A stretch of 64,000 bases of DNA from Inquilinus limosus DSM 16000 (GTDB taxonomy: Bacteria; Pseudomonadota; Alphaproteobacteria; DSM-16000; Inquilinaceae): contig NZ_AUHM01000010.1 in the NCBI RefSeq assembly GCF_000423185.1, forward strand, positions 62,001 through 126,000. The letters run 5' to 3'. The notes under the pieces are model-generated. The model searched no databases, was not told the DNA's origin, and was given only the letters and a program-made list of their open reading frames with translations. The position numbers and the translations under genes were made by a program. Shown in pieces: positions 25,921-36,816 of this stretch. How positions within the stretch are numbered: position 1 is the first letter of the stretch; each line of letters starts with the position of its first letter.

Positions 25921-27357
25921 TCAGTAGGCCGCGGCCCACTGGCGCAGCAATTCCCGTTCGGCCGCCCGCGCCCGGCCGAGCCAGCGCCGGGCCGGCTGCG
26001 ATACGGCGAGGACATAAGGGTCGGTCGCCGCGTCGGCCGCGGCCCGCTGCGCCTCGTCGACGATGAAGATGGCGAAGCCGAGCTGCCGGCCGCTGTTGGC
26101 CGAGAGATAGCCGGCCAGGCCGCGGACATAGCCCATGGTCCCGGTCTTCGCCCGCAGCCGGCCGGCCGCGAGCGGCGGCGGCTCGCCGGCGCCGGCCTCG
26201 GCTCCGCCGTCGGGCCGCTCCGGCATCAGCGCCGGCAGGCCGACGCGGTTGCCTTCGATCAGCACAGCGGCCATCTGCACCGGCGAGATCCGCGCGGCGG
26301 TGCTGAGGCCCGAGCCCCCGGGGATCGACAGCCCGCTCCAGTCCACCTGCGGCAGCTTCTGCGCCCACCAGGCGGCCAGCGCCCGGCCCGCTTCCCCCTG
26401 GGTCACGGTGCTGCGGCCCAGGAGCTGCCGGGCCGCCATCATCCCGATCATCTCGGCTGACAAATTGTTGCTGTATTTCAGCACGCGGGCGACGATCGCC
26501 GGCAGCGGCTCGCTGTCGTGCCGGGCGATGATCGTCCCCTCGGCCGCGTGCGGCCCGATCACCGGCCCCGGCAGGGTGATCCCGGCATCGCGTGCGAAGG
26601 AGCGGAAGATCTCGGCCGCGGTCGCCGTCGGATAGCGGATCGGCAGCAGGTCGGAGCCCTTGTCCGGCAGCCGCGACGACAGGATCCAGCCCTCATGGCC
26701 GTCGACCGGACGGTAGGGCGTGGCCGCCCCCTCGCTGACATCGACCCAGGGCAGCGTGACGTTGCGCCCCTCCGCCACCGCATCGGCGCGGGCGTCCAGG
26801 CGCCCCTGCCGCGTCTGCCAGCTCACCCGCAGGGCGTTGAAGTTGACGGCGAGGCCGGAGAGCCCCGGGTTGTAGGAGGCAGCCAGGGGCTGCAGCGGAT
26901 CGAGATACGGCAGCGTCTGCAGCACCGTGTCGTCGACGATGAAGCGGCCGGCCACCCTGGTGATGCCGGCCTGCCGGACCTGGCGCACGAGATCGGCCAG
27001 GTCGTTGATGTCGAGCGTGGGATCGCCGCCGCCGATCAGGGCCAGGTCGCCGTTCAGCACGCCGCCGGCGATGGAGCCGCTGGCGGTGACGGTGGTGGAG
27101 AAGCGGTGGTCGGCGCCGAGGATCTCGATCGCCGCCAGCATCGCAGGGACCTTCAAGGTCGAGGCCGGGATCATCGGCCGCGCCGGCTGGGACGTGTCGA
27201 TCAGCTGGCCGCTCTGCGCATCGAACAGGATATAGGCGATATCCTCGGCCGGAAGGCCGTTGCGGGCCGCTGCCGCGCCGGCCTCGGCCCGGGCCGGGCT
27301 GCCCGGCACGCCCGCGGCCAGGACCAGCAGCAGGAACAGGCGAAACAAACTGGTCAT
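25921..27357 (-). CDS. dacB: D-alanyl-D-alanine carboxypeptidase/endopeptidase (PBP4, peptidase S13)
   Basis: 478-aa periplasmic serine peptidase that trims and cleaves peptidoglycan crosslinks. It has a signal peptide (LFRLFLLLVLAAGVPGSPARA). The three penicillin-binding motifs are all present: SxxK in IPASTLKVPAML, SxN in LKYSNNLSAEMIG, and KTG in LRAKTGTMGYVRGL. The long insert between SxxK and SxN is characteristic of the S13 family. ATG 27357 is chosen over a GTG two codons upstream. A palindromic terminator separates it from the sugar transferase gene. Confidence 0.93.
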   Translation of the reverse strand: MTSLFRLFLLLVLAAGVPGSPARAEAGAAAARNGLPAEDIAYILFDAQSGQLIDTSQPARPMIPASTLKVPAMLAAIEILGADHRFSTTVTASGSIAGGVLNGDLALIGGGDPTLDINDLADLVRQVRQAGITRVAGRFIVDDTVLQTLPYLDPLQPLAASYNPGLSGLAVNFNALRVSWQTRQGRLDARADAVAEGRNVTLPWVDVSEGAATPYRPVDGHEGWILSSRLPDKGSDLLPIRYPTATAAEIFRSFARDAGITLPGPVIGPHAAEGTIIARHDSEPLPAIVARVLKYSNNLSAEMIGMMAARQLLGRSTVTQGEAGRALAAWWAQKLPQVDWSGLSIPGGSGLSTAARISPVQMAAVLIEGNRVGLPALMPERPDGGAEAGAGEPPPLAAGRLRAKTGTMGYVRGLAGYLSANSGRQLGFAIFIVDEAQRAAADAATDPYVLAVSQPARRWLGRARAAERELLRQWAAAY

Positions 27358-27448
27358 GGGCACGGGCCGGCATCCTCCGCATCGCGTCGCGCCTCCCTAT
27401 AGCCTCGGGCGGAACGAGTCGGAAGCGGCCACGATGCCGAAACGAATG

Positions 27449-27468
27449 CGGCCCCCGAGCGGGGGCCG
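27449..27468 (-). terminator. Terminator hairpin after the sugar transferase locus
   Basis: Perfect 8-bp stem CGGCCCCC / GGGGGCCG with a 4-nt loop. Located 50 bp after the sugar transferase stop on the minus strand and followed there by CATTCGTTTCGG. It separates this locus from dacB. Confidence 0.6.
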
Positions 27469-27515
27469 TGTCCGTCGTCCTCCAGGCGGAAAGGCAGCCG
27501 GCCCGGCGGGTTCGG

Positions 27516-28197
27516 CTAATAGGCGCCGGCGCCGGGGAGGAACACCTTCGGCGTCTTGAACAGGATCACGATGTCGCGCCAGAGGGTCCAGTTCCGGACA
27601 TAGTCGACGTTGAGGCGGATCTTCGTCTCGTAGCTGGTGTCGTTGCGGCCGGAGATCTGCCAGACGCCGGTCATGCCGGGCCGGGTGCTGTGATAGTAGC
27701 GGATCGCCGGGCCCCAGCGTTCCTGCTCCTCCTCATACATCGGCCGCGGGCCGACCAGGCTCATGTCGCCCTTCAGCACGTTGAAGAGCTGCGGCAGCTC
27801 GTCGAGGCTGGTCTTGCGCAGGAAACGGCCGATAGCGGTCACCCGCGGGTCCTTCTTCAGCTTGAAGCCGGCTTCCCATTCGCGCCGCAGCTCAGGGTCC
27901 TTCTGAAGAAGATCCGCCAACAGCTTGTTTGCGTTGGGAACCATCGTCCTGAACTTGTGGCAGTAGAAGATCTTGCCGTGGCGCCCGACCCGACGGTCGC
28001 TGTAGAAGACCCCCCCGGCCGGAGCGCCGGATCATGATCGCGCAGACCAGAAACAAAGGCGAAAACAGAATCAGAAAGACGATCGACAAAACGATATCCA
28101 TCAACCGCTTCGCCGCCATACCGGCCCGAGCCGTCCGGATCGGCGCCTCTGCAGAAATGTCGACTGCGGCAGTATCGACGAGGCTGTCGGACTGCAT
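27516..28197 (-). pseudogene. ExoY/WbaP-type undecaprenyl-phosphate sugar-1-phosphate transferase, frameshifted
   Basis: Bacterial sugar transferase that would load the first sugar onto undecaprenyl phosphate for exopolysaccharide synthesis. The N-terminal part starts at ATG 28197 and reads a normal membrane anchor (KRLMDIVLSIVFLILFSPLFLVCAIMIRRSG, cited here in two pieces: KRLMDIVLSIVFLILF and SPLFLVCAIMIRRSG). The frame then shifts by one base around 28010-28030. The other frame continues perfectly with [53 protein letters not shown], and GVWQISGRND to the stop at 27516. Joined, the product is about 227 aa, the exact size of ExoY. The break is at a run of seven G (minus strand). It may be a true pseudogene, a phase-variable gene, or a sequencing error. 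Confidence 0.82.
28010..28016 (-). repeat. Homopolymer tract C7/G7 at the frameshift point
   Basis: Seven consecutive C on the plus strand (G on the coding strand), in the codons just after the membrane anchor of the sugar transferase. Loss of one base, or gain of two, restores one continuous family-length reading frame. Confidence 0.85.
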
Positions 28198-28506
28198 ATT
28201 CTTGTACCCCCAGAAAACTAAAACAAAGGAGCAAGACATGTCCTGCCGCCGCATTCGGCAGAACACCCCACATTTGAATTTTGTCTGACTCCCCGCCCCC
28301 TAGTCACTAGGGTATTGGCACACCGTTATTGTCTAGAACACGGCATTTTTTGGCGTGATCTGCCGACATGGAACGTGCCATCTATGTATATCCAAAGCTG
28401 CCACGGGAAACAATCCATTTATTGCCGTTACCGACCATAATCGGATCAATGCGAGAGGCGGGACAGATAAACCAAAATCTGAGAAGTGTTATTTAAGTCG
28501 TTGTTT
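28198..28506. other. 309-bp AT-rich intergenic region upstream of the sugar transferase
   Basis: No gene was found. The region is clearly richer in A/T than the rest of the window and contains the palindrome CCCTAGTCACTAGGG (28298-28312). It also carries several A/T tracts. It separates the minus-strand sugar transferase from the 3' end of the choline ABC operon, so it probably holds the sugar transferase promoter and regulator sites. MucR-type regulators prefer AT-rich DNA upstream of exopolysaccharide genes, and a mucR gene lies in this window, but a site cannot be assigned. Confidence 0.55.
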
Positions 28507-29688
28507 TTAAGCATCCTTTCCGCGAAGAAGCCGAGCCACCAGCTCGCTCTCCCCGACCTTGCCGATCAGCCGGCCGTCGTCGTCGAGCACCAGGATCGGC
28601 TGCCGCGTCGCCTCATGCGCGGCGATGAAACGACGCATCGATGCATGAACCGGCATCGTCGCGATCTGGCCCGGTACCACGCCGTTGATGATCCCGTCGG
28701 CGATCTCCAGCGGCCGGTCCTCCTGGGTCACCGCGATCGGCCGGCCGAGGTCGTCGATCCGGCAGCGGCAGGTCCGGGCCTTGTCGACCAGGATCGAATC
28801 GCCGTCGCGCGGCAAGAGGTCGAGCGGCGTCATCAGCGCCTCGGCCCGCAGTACGTTGAGGGGGTTCACATGGGCGACGAAGTTGGCGACGTAGTCGTCG
28901 GCCGGCCGGGTGACGATCTCCTCCGGCGTGCCGACCTGGACGATCCGGCCGGACTCCATGATCACGATGCGGTTGCCGATCTTCAGCGCCTCGTCGAGGT
29001 CGTGGCTGACGAAGATGATGGTCTTCTTCAGCCGGCGCTGCAGCTCCAGCAGCTCGTCCTGCAGATGGGTGCGGATCAGCGGATCGAGCGCCGAGAACGG
29101 CTCGTCCATCAGGAGGATGTCGGCGTCGGTGGCGAAGGCGCGGGCCAGGCCGACGCGCTGCTGCATGCCGCCCGACAGCTCGCGCGGATACTTCCCGGCC
29201 CATTTGTCGAGATGGACCAGCGCCAGCTTCTCGTCGACCACCCGGTCGCGCTGGGCCTTCGGCACGCCGCGCAGCTCGAGCCCGAGGCCGACATTGTCGC
29301 GGATGGTGCGCCAGGGCATCAGCGCGAATTGCTGGAACACCATCGAGACCCAGTCGGCCCGGAGCCGGCGCAGGGTCGTCTCGTCGCAGGCGGCGACGTC
29401 GACCTCCTGGCCGTCGCAGCGCACGACCATGCGGCCGCGGGTGACCTTGTTGAGGCCATTGACACAGCGCAGCAGCGAGGACTTGCCGGAGCCGGACAGG
29501 CCCATGAGCACGCAGAGCTCGCCCGGCGGGATCGCCAGCTCGGCGCCGGCCACGGCCAGGGTGTCGCCGGTCTCGGCCAGGATCTCGGCGCGGCTGCGGC
29601 CCTGGTCCAGGAGCGCCAGGGCCCGCTTCGGCGTCGACCCGAAGATCACGTCGATGGCGTTGAAATGAACGGCGGGAAGGCTCGACAT
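28507..29688 (-). CDS. choV: Choline/glycine betaine ABC transporter ATP-binding protein
   Basis: 393-aa ATPase of an osmoprotectant importer (ProV/ChoV). Walker A GLSGSGKSSLLRCVNGL (about residue 60), ABC signature RELSGGMQQRVGLARAF, Walker B ADILLMDEPFSALDPL and the switch His in VSHDLDEAL. C-terminal CBS-like domain from about 270 (DGIINGVVPGQIATM, PILVLDDDGRLIGKVGE), as in ProV. The start codon overlaps the permease stop (TGATG), so translation is coupled. It is the last gene of the choX-choW-choV unit. Confidence 0.92.
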   Translation of the reverse strand: MSSLPAVHFNAIDVIFGSTPKRALALLDQGRSRAEILAETGDTLAVAGAELAIPPGELCVLMGLSGSGKSSLLRCVNGLNKVTRGRMVVRCDGQEVDVAACDETTLRRLRADWVSMVFQQFALMPWRTIRDNVGLGLELRGVPKAQRDRVVDEKLALVHLDKWAGKYPRELSGGMQQRVGLARAFATDADILLMDEPFSALDPLIRTHLQDELLELQRRLKKTIIFVSHDLDEALKIGNRIVIMESGRIVQVGTPEEIVTRPADDYVANFVAHVNPLNVLRAEALMTPLDLLPRDGDSILVDKARTCRCRIDDLGRPIAVTQEDRPLEIADGIINGVVPGQIATMPVHASMRRFIAAHEATRQPILVLDDDGRLIGKVGESELVARLLRGKDA

Positions 29689-30545
29689 CAATGCGCCCCT
29701 CCGACGGGCCGTTCGCTCTTCACCAGACGATCGAGGATCACGGCCAGGATGACGATGCACAGGCCGGCCTCGAACCCCATGGGCACGTTGACGGAATTGA
29801 GGGCGCGCACCACCGGCTTGCCCAGGCCGTCGGCCCCGACCAGCGCGGCGATCACCACCATCGACAGCGACAGCATGATGCATTGGGTCAGCCCGGCCAT
29901 GATCGTCGGCAGGGCGTGCGGCAGCTCGACCTTGAACAGCAGCTGCCGCTTGGTGGCGCCGAAGGCCTCGCCGGCCTCGAGCAGCGGGCTGGGCACGCCG
30001 TGGATGCCGAGATAGGTCAGCCGGATCGGCGCGGCCACGGCGAAGACCACGGTCGAGATCAGGCCCGGCGCGACGCCGAGCCCGAACAGGATCAGGGTCG
30101 GGATCAGATAGACGAAGGTCGGCAGCGTCTGCATCAGATCGAGGATCGGCCGCACCACGGCGTAGACCAGCGGCCGGTGGGCGCAGAGGATGCCGATCGG
30201 GATGCCGATCGCCAGCGACAGGATCGTGGCGCTGATCACCAGCGCCAGGGTCTGCATGGTCTCGGTCCAGTAGCCGAGATTGAGGATCAGGAGGAAGCCG
30301 ATCGCGACCAGCGCCACCAGCTGCCAGCGCCGGTGCAGGATGTAGGCGAGCCCGGCGACGATCGCGATGAAGACCAGCGGCGGCGGCCACAGGAACAGGT
30401 CGATCAGCCATTCGATGGCGGTGCCGAGGCCGATCGAGATGGCGTCGAAGACGCTGGCGAAATTGTCGGTCAGGAAATCCGTCAGCTGCTTGATCCACAG
30501 CCCGAGCGGGATCTTCTGGGACAACAGCGCGCTCAGTTCGTCCAT
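29688..30545 (-). CDS. choW: Choline/glycine betaine ABC transporter permease
   Basis: 285-aa inner-membrane permease with about seven helices (ProW family). It begins MDELSALLSQKIPLGLW. The PLVYAVVRPILDLMQTLPTF and GLGVAPGLISTVVFA segments match ProW, and the ATPase-contact loop is GVPSPLLEAGEAFGATKRQL. It lies 73 bp downstream of choX, with a stem-loop in between, and one base overlaps choV. It would carry choline or betaine inward. Confidence 0.92.
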   Translation of the reverse strand: MDELSALLSQKIPLGLWIKQLTDFLTDNFASVFDAISIGLGTAIEWLIDLFLWPPPLVFIAIVAGLAYILHRRWQLVALVAIGFLLILNLGYWTETMQTLALVISATILSLAIGIPIGILCAHRPLVYAVVRPILDLMQTLPTFVYLIPTLILFGLGVAPGLISTVVFAVAAPIRLTYLGIHGVPSPLLEAGEAFGATKRQLLFKVELPHALPTIMAGLTQCIMLSLSMVVIAALVGADGLGKPVVRALNSVNVPMGFEAGLCIVILAVILDRLVKSERPVGGAH

Positions 30546-30578
30546 GCGGCGTCCTTTGTGTTCCGGCCGTTTGGACGA

Positions 30579-30604
30579 CGCGCCGCCAACGGGGCGGCGG
30601 CGCG
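30579..30604 (-). other. Intra-operon stem-loop between choX and choW
   Basis: Nine-base arms CGCGCCGCC / GGCGGCGCG with an 8-nt loop between the choX stop and the choW start. No T-run is present. Such hairpins often protect the abundant binding-protein mRNA, so choX may be expressed more strongly than choW and choV. Confidence 0.5.
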
Positions 30605-30618
30605 CCTGTCGGAAGGAA

Positions 30619-31560
30619 TCAGAGGCCGAGCGACGCCTTCACCGCGGCGAGGCCGTCCTTGCCGTCGAAGGTGGTCACGCCGGCCAGCCAGGGGGTCAGC
30701 ACATCCGGGTTGGCCTTGAGATAGTCGGTCGCCGCCTTGCCGCTCTCCTCGCCGCCGGTGGTGATCGCCTCCATCACCGTCGCCTCCATGTCGAGGTTGA
30801 AGACCAGGTTCTGCAGCAGCTTGCCGACATTGGGGCATTCGCCGAGATAACCGGCCCGGACGTTGGTGTGGACCGTCGCACCGCCGAAATTCGGGCCGAA
30901 ATAGTCGTCGCCGCCGGACAGGTACTGCAGCGGGTAGTTCTTGTTCATCGGATGCGGCGCCCAGCCGAGGAACACGATCCATTCCTTGCGCCGGACGGCG
31001 CGGTCGACCTGGGACAGCATGCCCTGCTCGCTCGATTCGACCAGCTGCCAGCCCTTCAGGCCGAAGGCGTCCTTGTCGATCATGCTCTGCACCAGCCGGT
31101 TGCCGTCGTTGCCCGGTTCGATGCCGTAGATCTTGCTGCCGAACTTGTCGGCGTTCTTGGCCAGGTCGGCGAAATCCTTGACCCCGCCCTCGTACACGTA
31201 GTCCGGCACGGCGAGGGTGTATTTCGCCCCTTCCAGATTGGTCCGGACGTCCTCCACCGACTTGTCGTCGAAATAGGGCTGCGCATCGCCGGCCTGTGAC
31301 GGCATCCAGTTGCCGAGGAACACGTCGATGTTCTTGTTCTTCAGCGAGACGTAGGTGACCGGCACCGACAGCAGCTCGGCCGACGGCTCGTAGCCCAGCC
31401 CCTTGAGCACCGCCGAGGCCAGCGCCGTGGTGGCGGTGATGTCGGTCCAGCCGACATCGGAGAACCGCACCTTCTTGCAGCTCGCCGGATCGGCCGCCTG
31501 TGCCGCCCCGGCGGCCAGGGCCAGGCCCAGCGCCAGCCCGATCAAACGCCTCGACATCAT
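30619..31560 (-). CDS. choX: Choline/betaine ABC transporter substrate-binding protein
   Basis: 313-aa periplasmic binding protein (OpuAC/ChoX type). Signal peptide MMSRRLIGLALGLALAAGA followed by AQAADPASCKKVRFSDVGW. Aromatic-box residues typical of quaternary ammonium binding occur in DVGWTDITATT, FLGNWMPSQ, PDYVYEGGV and FLGWAPHPMN. These features and the divergent betA-betB genes favour choline. ATG 31560 has GGAG six bases upstream. The 211-bp region up to betA should hold divergent promoters; no BetI-like box could be identified. Confidence 0.9.
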   Translation of the reverse strand: MMSRRLIGLALGLALAAGAAQAADPASCKKVRFSDVGWTDITATTALASAVLKGLGYEPSAELLSVPVTYVSLKNKNIDVFLGNWMPSQAGDAQPYFDDKSVEDVRTNLEGAKYTLAVPDYVYEGGVKDFADLAKNADKFGSKIYGIEPGNDGNRLVQSMIDKDAFGLKGWQLVESSEQGMLSQVDRAVRRKEWIVFLGWAPHPMNKNYPLQYLSGGDDYFGPNFGGATVHTNVRAGYLGECPNVGKLLQNLVFNLDMEATVMEAITTGGEESGKAATDYLKANPDVLTPWLAGVTTFDGKDGLAAVKASLGL

Positions 31561-31771
31561 GCGACTCTCCTGTTTGCCCGCCTGTTCTTCACATTTTCGT
31601 TCGTTGCAGCGCGGCATCCGGCGCAGGATCTGCGGCGGAGCGCGTCTGCGCGAGTCTAACGACGGCCCGGGCGTCGCCGCTGGCCGATTTCCGGCATGGC
31701 GTGACGCAAACCGGCCTCATCGCCCGGCTCGGCCCCGCTAGCATGCCGCGCCAGCCCGAGGAGCGGAACCC

Positions 31772-33424
31772 ATGACGGCAGAATTCGACTATGTGATCGT
31801 CGGCGCCGGCTCGGCCGGCTGCGTCCTCGCCAACCGGCTGTCGGCCGAGTCCGGCATCCGCGTGCTGGTGCTGGAGGCCGGCCCCGAGGACCGGACCTGG
31901 AAGATCCACATGCCGGCGGCGCTGACCTACAATCTCTGCGACGACAAGTACAACTGGTACTACGAGACCGAGCCGCAGGCGGCGATGGACAACCGCCGCA
32001 TGTACTGGCCGCGCGGGCGGGTGCTCGGCGGCTCCTCCTCGCTCAACGCCATGGTCTATGTCCGCGGCCACGCCTATGACTACGACCGCTGGGCCGATGA
32101 AGGCGCCGCCGGCTGGTCCTATGCCGAGGTGCTGCCCTATTTCCGCCGCGCCGAGACCCGGGCCAAGGGCGGCGACGATTATCGCGGTTCCGACGGCCCC
32201 CTGCGGGTGTCGACCGGCAGCCAGCCGAATCCCCTCTTCGACGCCTTCATCGAGGCCGGCCGGCAGGCGGGATATCCGTTCACCACGGACATGAACGGCT
32301 ACCAGCAGGAAGGCTTCGGCAAGATGGACATGACGATCCATCAGGGCGAGCGCTGGTCGGCCGCCAAGGCCTATCTGAAGCCGATCCGGTCGCGGCCGAA
32401 CCTGACCATCGAGACCGGGGCGCTGAGCACCCGGATCCTGTTCGAGGGCCGCCGCGCCGTCGGCGTCGAATACGCTCAAGGCCCCCAGGTCCGGGTCGCC
32501 CGCGCGGCGCGCGAGGTGATCCTGTGCGGCGGCGCCATCAACTCGCCGCAGCTCTTGATGCTGTCCGGGGTCGGCCCGGCCGACCAATTGCGCCGGCACG
32601 GCATCGCCGTGGTCCACGACCTGCCGGGCGTCGGCCGCAATCTCCAGGACCATCTGGAGATGTACATCCAGCATGAATGCACCCAGCCGATCACGCTCTA
32701 CAGCGTCGAGAATCCGCTGTTCAAGGCGAAGGTCGGGGTGGAGTGGTTCATGTTCCGCAGCGGCCTCTGCACCTCGGCCCATCTCGAGGCCGGCGGCTTC
32801 ATCCGCTCGCGCGCGGGCATCCGGCACCCGGACATCCAGTACCATTTCCTGCCTTCGGTGGTGAACGACCACGGCCGCAAGCCGGGCGACCGGCACGCCT
32901 TCCAGGTGCATGCCGGCACCATGCGCGCCACCTCGCGCGGCTGGATCGAGCTGCGCTCGGCCGACCCGCGCGCCAAGCCGATCCTGCAGCCGAACTACCT
33001 GACCACGGAGGACGACCGCGAGGACATGCGGGCCTGCGTCAAGCTGACCCGCGAGATCTTCGCCCAGCCGGCCTTCGCCCCCTATCGCGGGCCCGAGATC
33101 GCGCCCGGCGCCGCGGTGCGCACCGACGACGAGATCGATGCCTTCGTCCGCGCCAAGGCGGACAGCGCCTATCACCCGTCCTGCACCTGCAAGATGGGCG
33201 TCGACGAGATGGCGGTGGTCGATCCCGAGACCCGGGTGCGCGGGCTGGAGGGGCTGCGGGTGGTCGACGCCTCAATCATGCCGTCGATCGTCAGCGGCAA
33301 CCTGAACGCGCCCACCATCATGATCGGCGAGAAGGCGGCCGACATGATCCTGGGCCGCGAGCCGTTGCCGCCCTCCAACGCCCCGGTCTACGAAGCGCCG
33401 AACTGGCAGACGTCGCAGCGCTGA
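31772..33424 (+). CDS. betA: Choline dehydrogenase
   Basis: 550-aa GMC-family FAD oxidoreductase that oxidises choline to betaine aldehyde at the inner membrane. FAD motif DYVIVGAGSAGCVLANRLS at the N-terminus, GMC signature 1 WPRGRVLGGSSSLNAMVYVR, signature 2 GGAINSPQLLMLSGVGPA, active-site His in YHPSCTCKMG, and C-terminal MPSIVSGNLNAPTIMIGEKA. Full-length. It is followed after 14 bp by betB and diverges from the choXWV importer. Together they form a choline-to-betaine osmoprotection pathway. The regulator BetI and the sulfatase BetC are not in the window. Confidence 0.95.
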   Translation: MTAEFDYVIVGAGSAGCVLANRLSAESGIRVLVLEAGPEDRTWKIHMPAALTYNLCDDKYNWYYETEPQAAMDNRRMYWPRGRVLGGSSSLNAMVYVRGHAYDYDRWADEGAAGWSYAEVLPYFRRAETRAKGGDDYRGSDGPLRVSTGSQPNPLFDAFIEAGRQAGYPFTTDMNGYQQEGFGKMDMTIHQGERWSAAKAYLKPIRSRPNLTIETGALSTRILFEGRRAVGVEYAQGPQVRVARAAREVILCGGAINSPQLLMLSGVGPADQLRRHGIAVVHDLPGVGRNLQDHLEMYIQHECTQPITLYSVENPLFKAKVGVEWFMFRSGLCTSAHLEAGGFIRSRAGIRHPDIQYHFLPSVVNDHGRKPGDRHAFQVHAGTMRATSRGWIELRSADPRAKPILQPNYLTTEDDREDMRACVKLTREIFAQPAFAPYRGPEIAPGAAVRTDDEIDAFVRAKADSAYHPSCTCKMGVDEMAVVDPETRVRGLEGLRVVDASIMPSIVSGNLNAPTIMIGEKAADMILGREPLPPSNAPVYEAPNWQTSQR

Positions 33425-33438
33425 CACAGGAGAGAACC

Positions 33439-34908
<1,470 letters not shown>

Positions 34909-35078
34909 ATCACCGCTTTAGGATCGACGAATAACACACTGTTCTGCCTTGCGTATCTGGGCAGTGAGGCGACATGCGGCGCTCCGGTCATTTCGTCGCC
35001 GGCCTGCATCCTTGCCCGCTCCGGCCGTCCGGAGCATAGTCCGGCCGCCGTCACGGCGACGGCGGATCGACTTTGTCC

Positions 35079-36230
35079 ATGAGCAGCTTCCGGATTCGCG
35101 ACGACGCCCCGCACTACACCATCCTGACCAAGCTGCAGCTGATGAGCTGGGGCCTGGTGGTGCTGGTCTGCGCCATCGCCGCGGTCGGGGTCATGCTGCT
35201 CTATTCCGCCGGCGGTGGCTCCTGGGAGCCTTGGGCCAGCCGGCAGCTGACCCGCTTCGCCACCGGCTTCGTCGTCATGCTGCTGCTGGCGCTGGTCGAT
35301 ATCCGGGTGTGGATGAAGATCGCCTATCCGGTCTACGCGATCGTCTTCGCGCTGCTGATCGTGGTCGAGTTCATGGGCCATGTCGGCATGGGCGCCGAAC
35401 GCTGGATCAATCTGGGCCCCCTGGTGATCCAGCCCTCGGAGCTGATGAAGATCGCCCTGGTGCTCGCCCTCGCCCGATACTTCCACGGCTTCTCCCTGGT
35501 CGAGGTGCGCAACCCGCTGGTGCTGATCGTGCCGCTGCTGCTGATCCTGGCGCCGGTCGGCCTGGTGCTGATGCAGCCCAATCTCGGCACCGCCATGCTG
35601 CTGATCCTGACCGGCGGCGCGGTGCTGTTCGCCACGGGGGTGCGGCTGTGGAAGTTCGCCGTCGCCATCGCGCTCGGCCTGTCGGCGATTCCGATCGGCT
35701 GGGAGTTCCTGCACGACTACCAGAAGAACCGCGTCTACACCTTCCTGGAGCCGGAGCGCGACCCGCTGGGCGCCGGCTACAACATCATGCAGTCGAAGAT
35801 CGCGCTCGGCTCCGGCGCCCTGTTCGGCAAGGGCTTCACCGCCGGGACGCAGAGCCAGCTGATGTTCCTGCCGGAGAAGCACACCGACTTCATCTTCGTG
35901 GTCCTGGCCGAGGAGTTCGGCATGGTCGGGGCGCTGATCCTGCTGTTCCTCTACACCATGCTGTTCGTCTACGGGCTTATGATCGCGCTGAGCGCCCGCA
36001 GCCATTTCGGCCGGCTGATCGGCATCGGCCTGACCACGACCTTCTTTCTCTACGTCTTCGTCAACGTGGCGATGGTGACCGGGCTGATTCCGGTGGTGGG
36101 CATCCCCCTGCCCCTGGTGTCCTACGGCGGCACGGCGATGCTGACCCTGCTGATGGGCTGCGGCATCCTGCTCAGCGTCTGGATCCACCGTGAGGTGCGG
36201 ATCCCGCGCAGCGGCATCACCGACTACTGA
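35079..36230 (+). CDS. rodA: Rod shape-determining protein RodA (SEDS glycosyltransferase)
   Basis: 383-aa polytopic SEDS-family peptidoglycan polymerase. It has the RodA pattern SSFRIRDDAPHYTILTKLQ at the N-terminus, VGMGAERWINLG, IQPSELMKIALVLALARYFH, the catalytic-region EFLHDYQKNRVYTFLEPERD PLGAGYN (split here), GKGFTAGTQSQLMFLPE KHTDF (split) and PLPLVSYGGTAMLTLLMGCG. ATG 35079 chosen over TTG 35073. In many relatives rodA follows mreBCD and mrdA (PBP2); none is here, so this is an isolated or second copy. A 170-bp gap from betB shows no terminator. Confidence 0.9.
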   Translation: MSSFRIRDDAPHYTILTKLQLMSWGLVVLVCAIAAVGVMLLYSAGGGSWEPWASRQLTRFATGFVVMLLLALVDIRVWMKIAYPVYAIVFALLIVVEFMGHVGMGAERWINLGPLVIQPSELMKIALVLALARYFHGFSLVEVRNPLVLIVPLLLILAPVGLVLMQPNLGTAMLLILTGGAVLFATGVRLWKFAVAIALGLSAIPIGWEFLHDYQKNRVYTFLEPERDPLGAGYNIMQSKIALGSGALFGKGFTAGTQSQLMFLPEKHTDFIFVVLAEEFGMVGALILLFLYTMLFVYGLMIALSARSHFGRLIGIGLTTTFFLYVFVNVAMVTGLIPVVGIPLPLVSYGGTAMLTLLMGCGILLSVWIHREVRIPRSGITDY

Positions 36231-36252
36231 GATCTACCGAAGGGGCGAAGGA

Positions 36253-36287
36253 GAGCGGTCCGTCGTGACCCGCGGACCCGACCGCTC
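36253..36287. terminator. Hairpin between convergent rodA and merR genes
   Basis: Arms GAGCGGTC / GACCGCTC (36253-36260, 36280-36287) lie between the rodA stop and the merR stop. There is no T-run, so assignment as a bidirectional terminator is tentative. Confidence 0.45.
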
Positions 36288-36291
36288 CGTC

Positions 36292-36813
36292 TCAGGCGTC
36301 GCCTCGCAGGGCCGCCTGCAGGCGCTTCAGCTCGGCCAGCAGCACGGTCAGTTCGTCGCGCAGCTCGGCCGACAGGCCCTGGCCGCGGCCGTCGCGCCCG
36401 GCACCGGCCAGGAGCGAGAGCTGCATCTCGTCGCGCGGCTTGGCGGGCCTGGTCCGGGTGACCGGGAGGGGATGGGCCGGCCCGGACGGAGGAGCGGCTT
36501 CGCCCGCCGCCGCCGGCGCGTCGGCCTCGGCCGACTTGCCCTCCTTCAGCAGGCGCTGCACGCCCTTGATGGTGTAGCCCTCCTCATAGAGAAGGCGCTG
36601 GATCCGGCGCAGCAGTTGGACATCTTCGGGACGGTAGTACCGACGGCCGCCGCCGCGCTTCAGCGGGCGGACCTGGGAGAACTTCGTCTCCCAGAAGCGC
36701 AGCACGTGCTGCGGCACGGCGAGGTCGTCGGACACCTCGCTGATCGTGCGATAGGCCGTCGCCGACTTGCGCAGCGGCGCGGGCTTCGCTTCCGATCCTC
36801 CCATTCCGGCCAT
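36292..36813 (-). CDS. MerR family transcriptional regulator
   Basis: 173-aa DNA-binding protein. N-terminal winged helix-turn-helix ([51 protein letters not shown]), then [18 protein letters not shown]. The remainder is a Pro/Ala-rich linker and a short C-terminal coiled stretch ([20 protein letters not shown]). No metal-binding cysteines are present, so it is not a metal sensor. In alphaproteobacteria this merR gene follows ihfA with only a few bases between them, as here. Its target genes are unknown. Confidence 0.88.
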   Translation of the reverse strand: MAGMGGSEAKPAPLRKSATAYRTISEVSDDLAVPQHVLRFWETKFSQVRPLKRGGGRRYYRPEDVQLLRRIQRLLYEEGYTIKGVQRLLKEGKSAEADAPAAAGEAAPPSGPAHPLPVTRTRPAKPRDEMQLSLLAGAGRDGRGQGLSAELRDELTVLLAELKRLQAALRGDA

Positions 36814-36816
36814 GGC

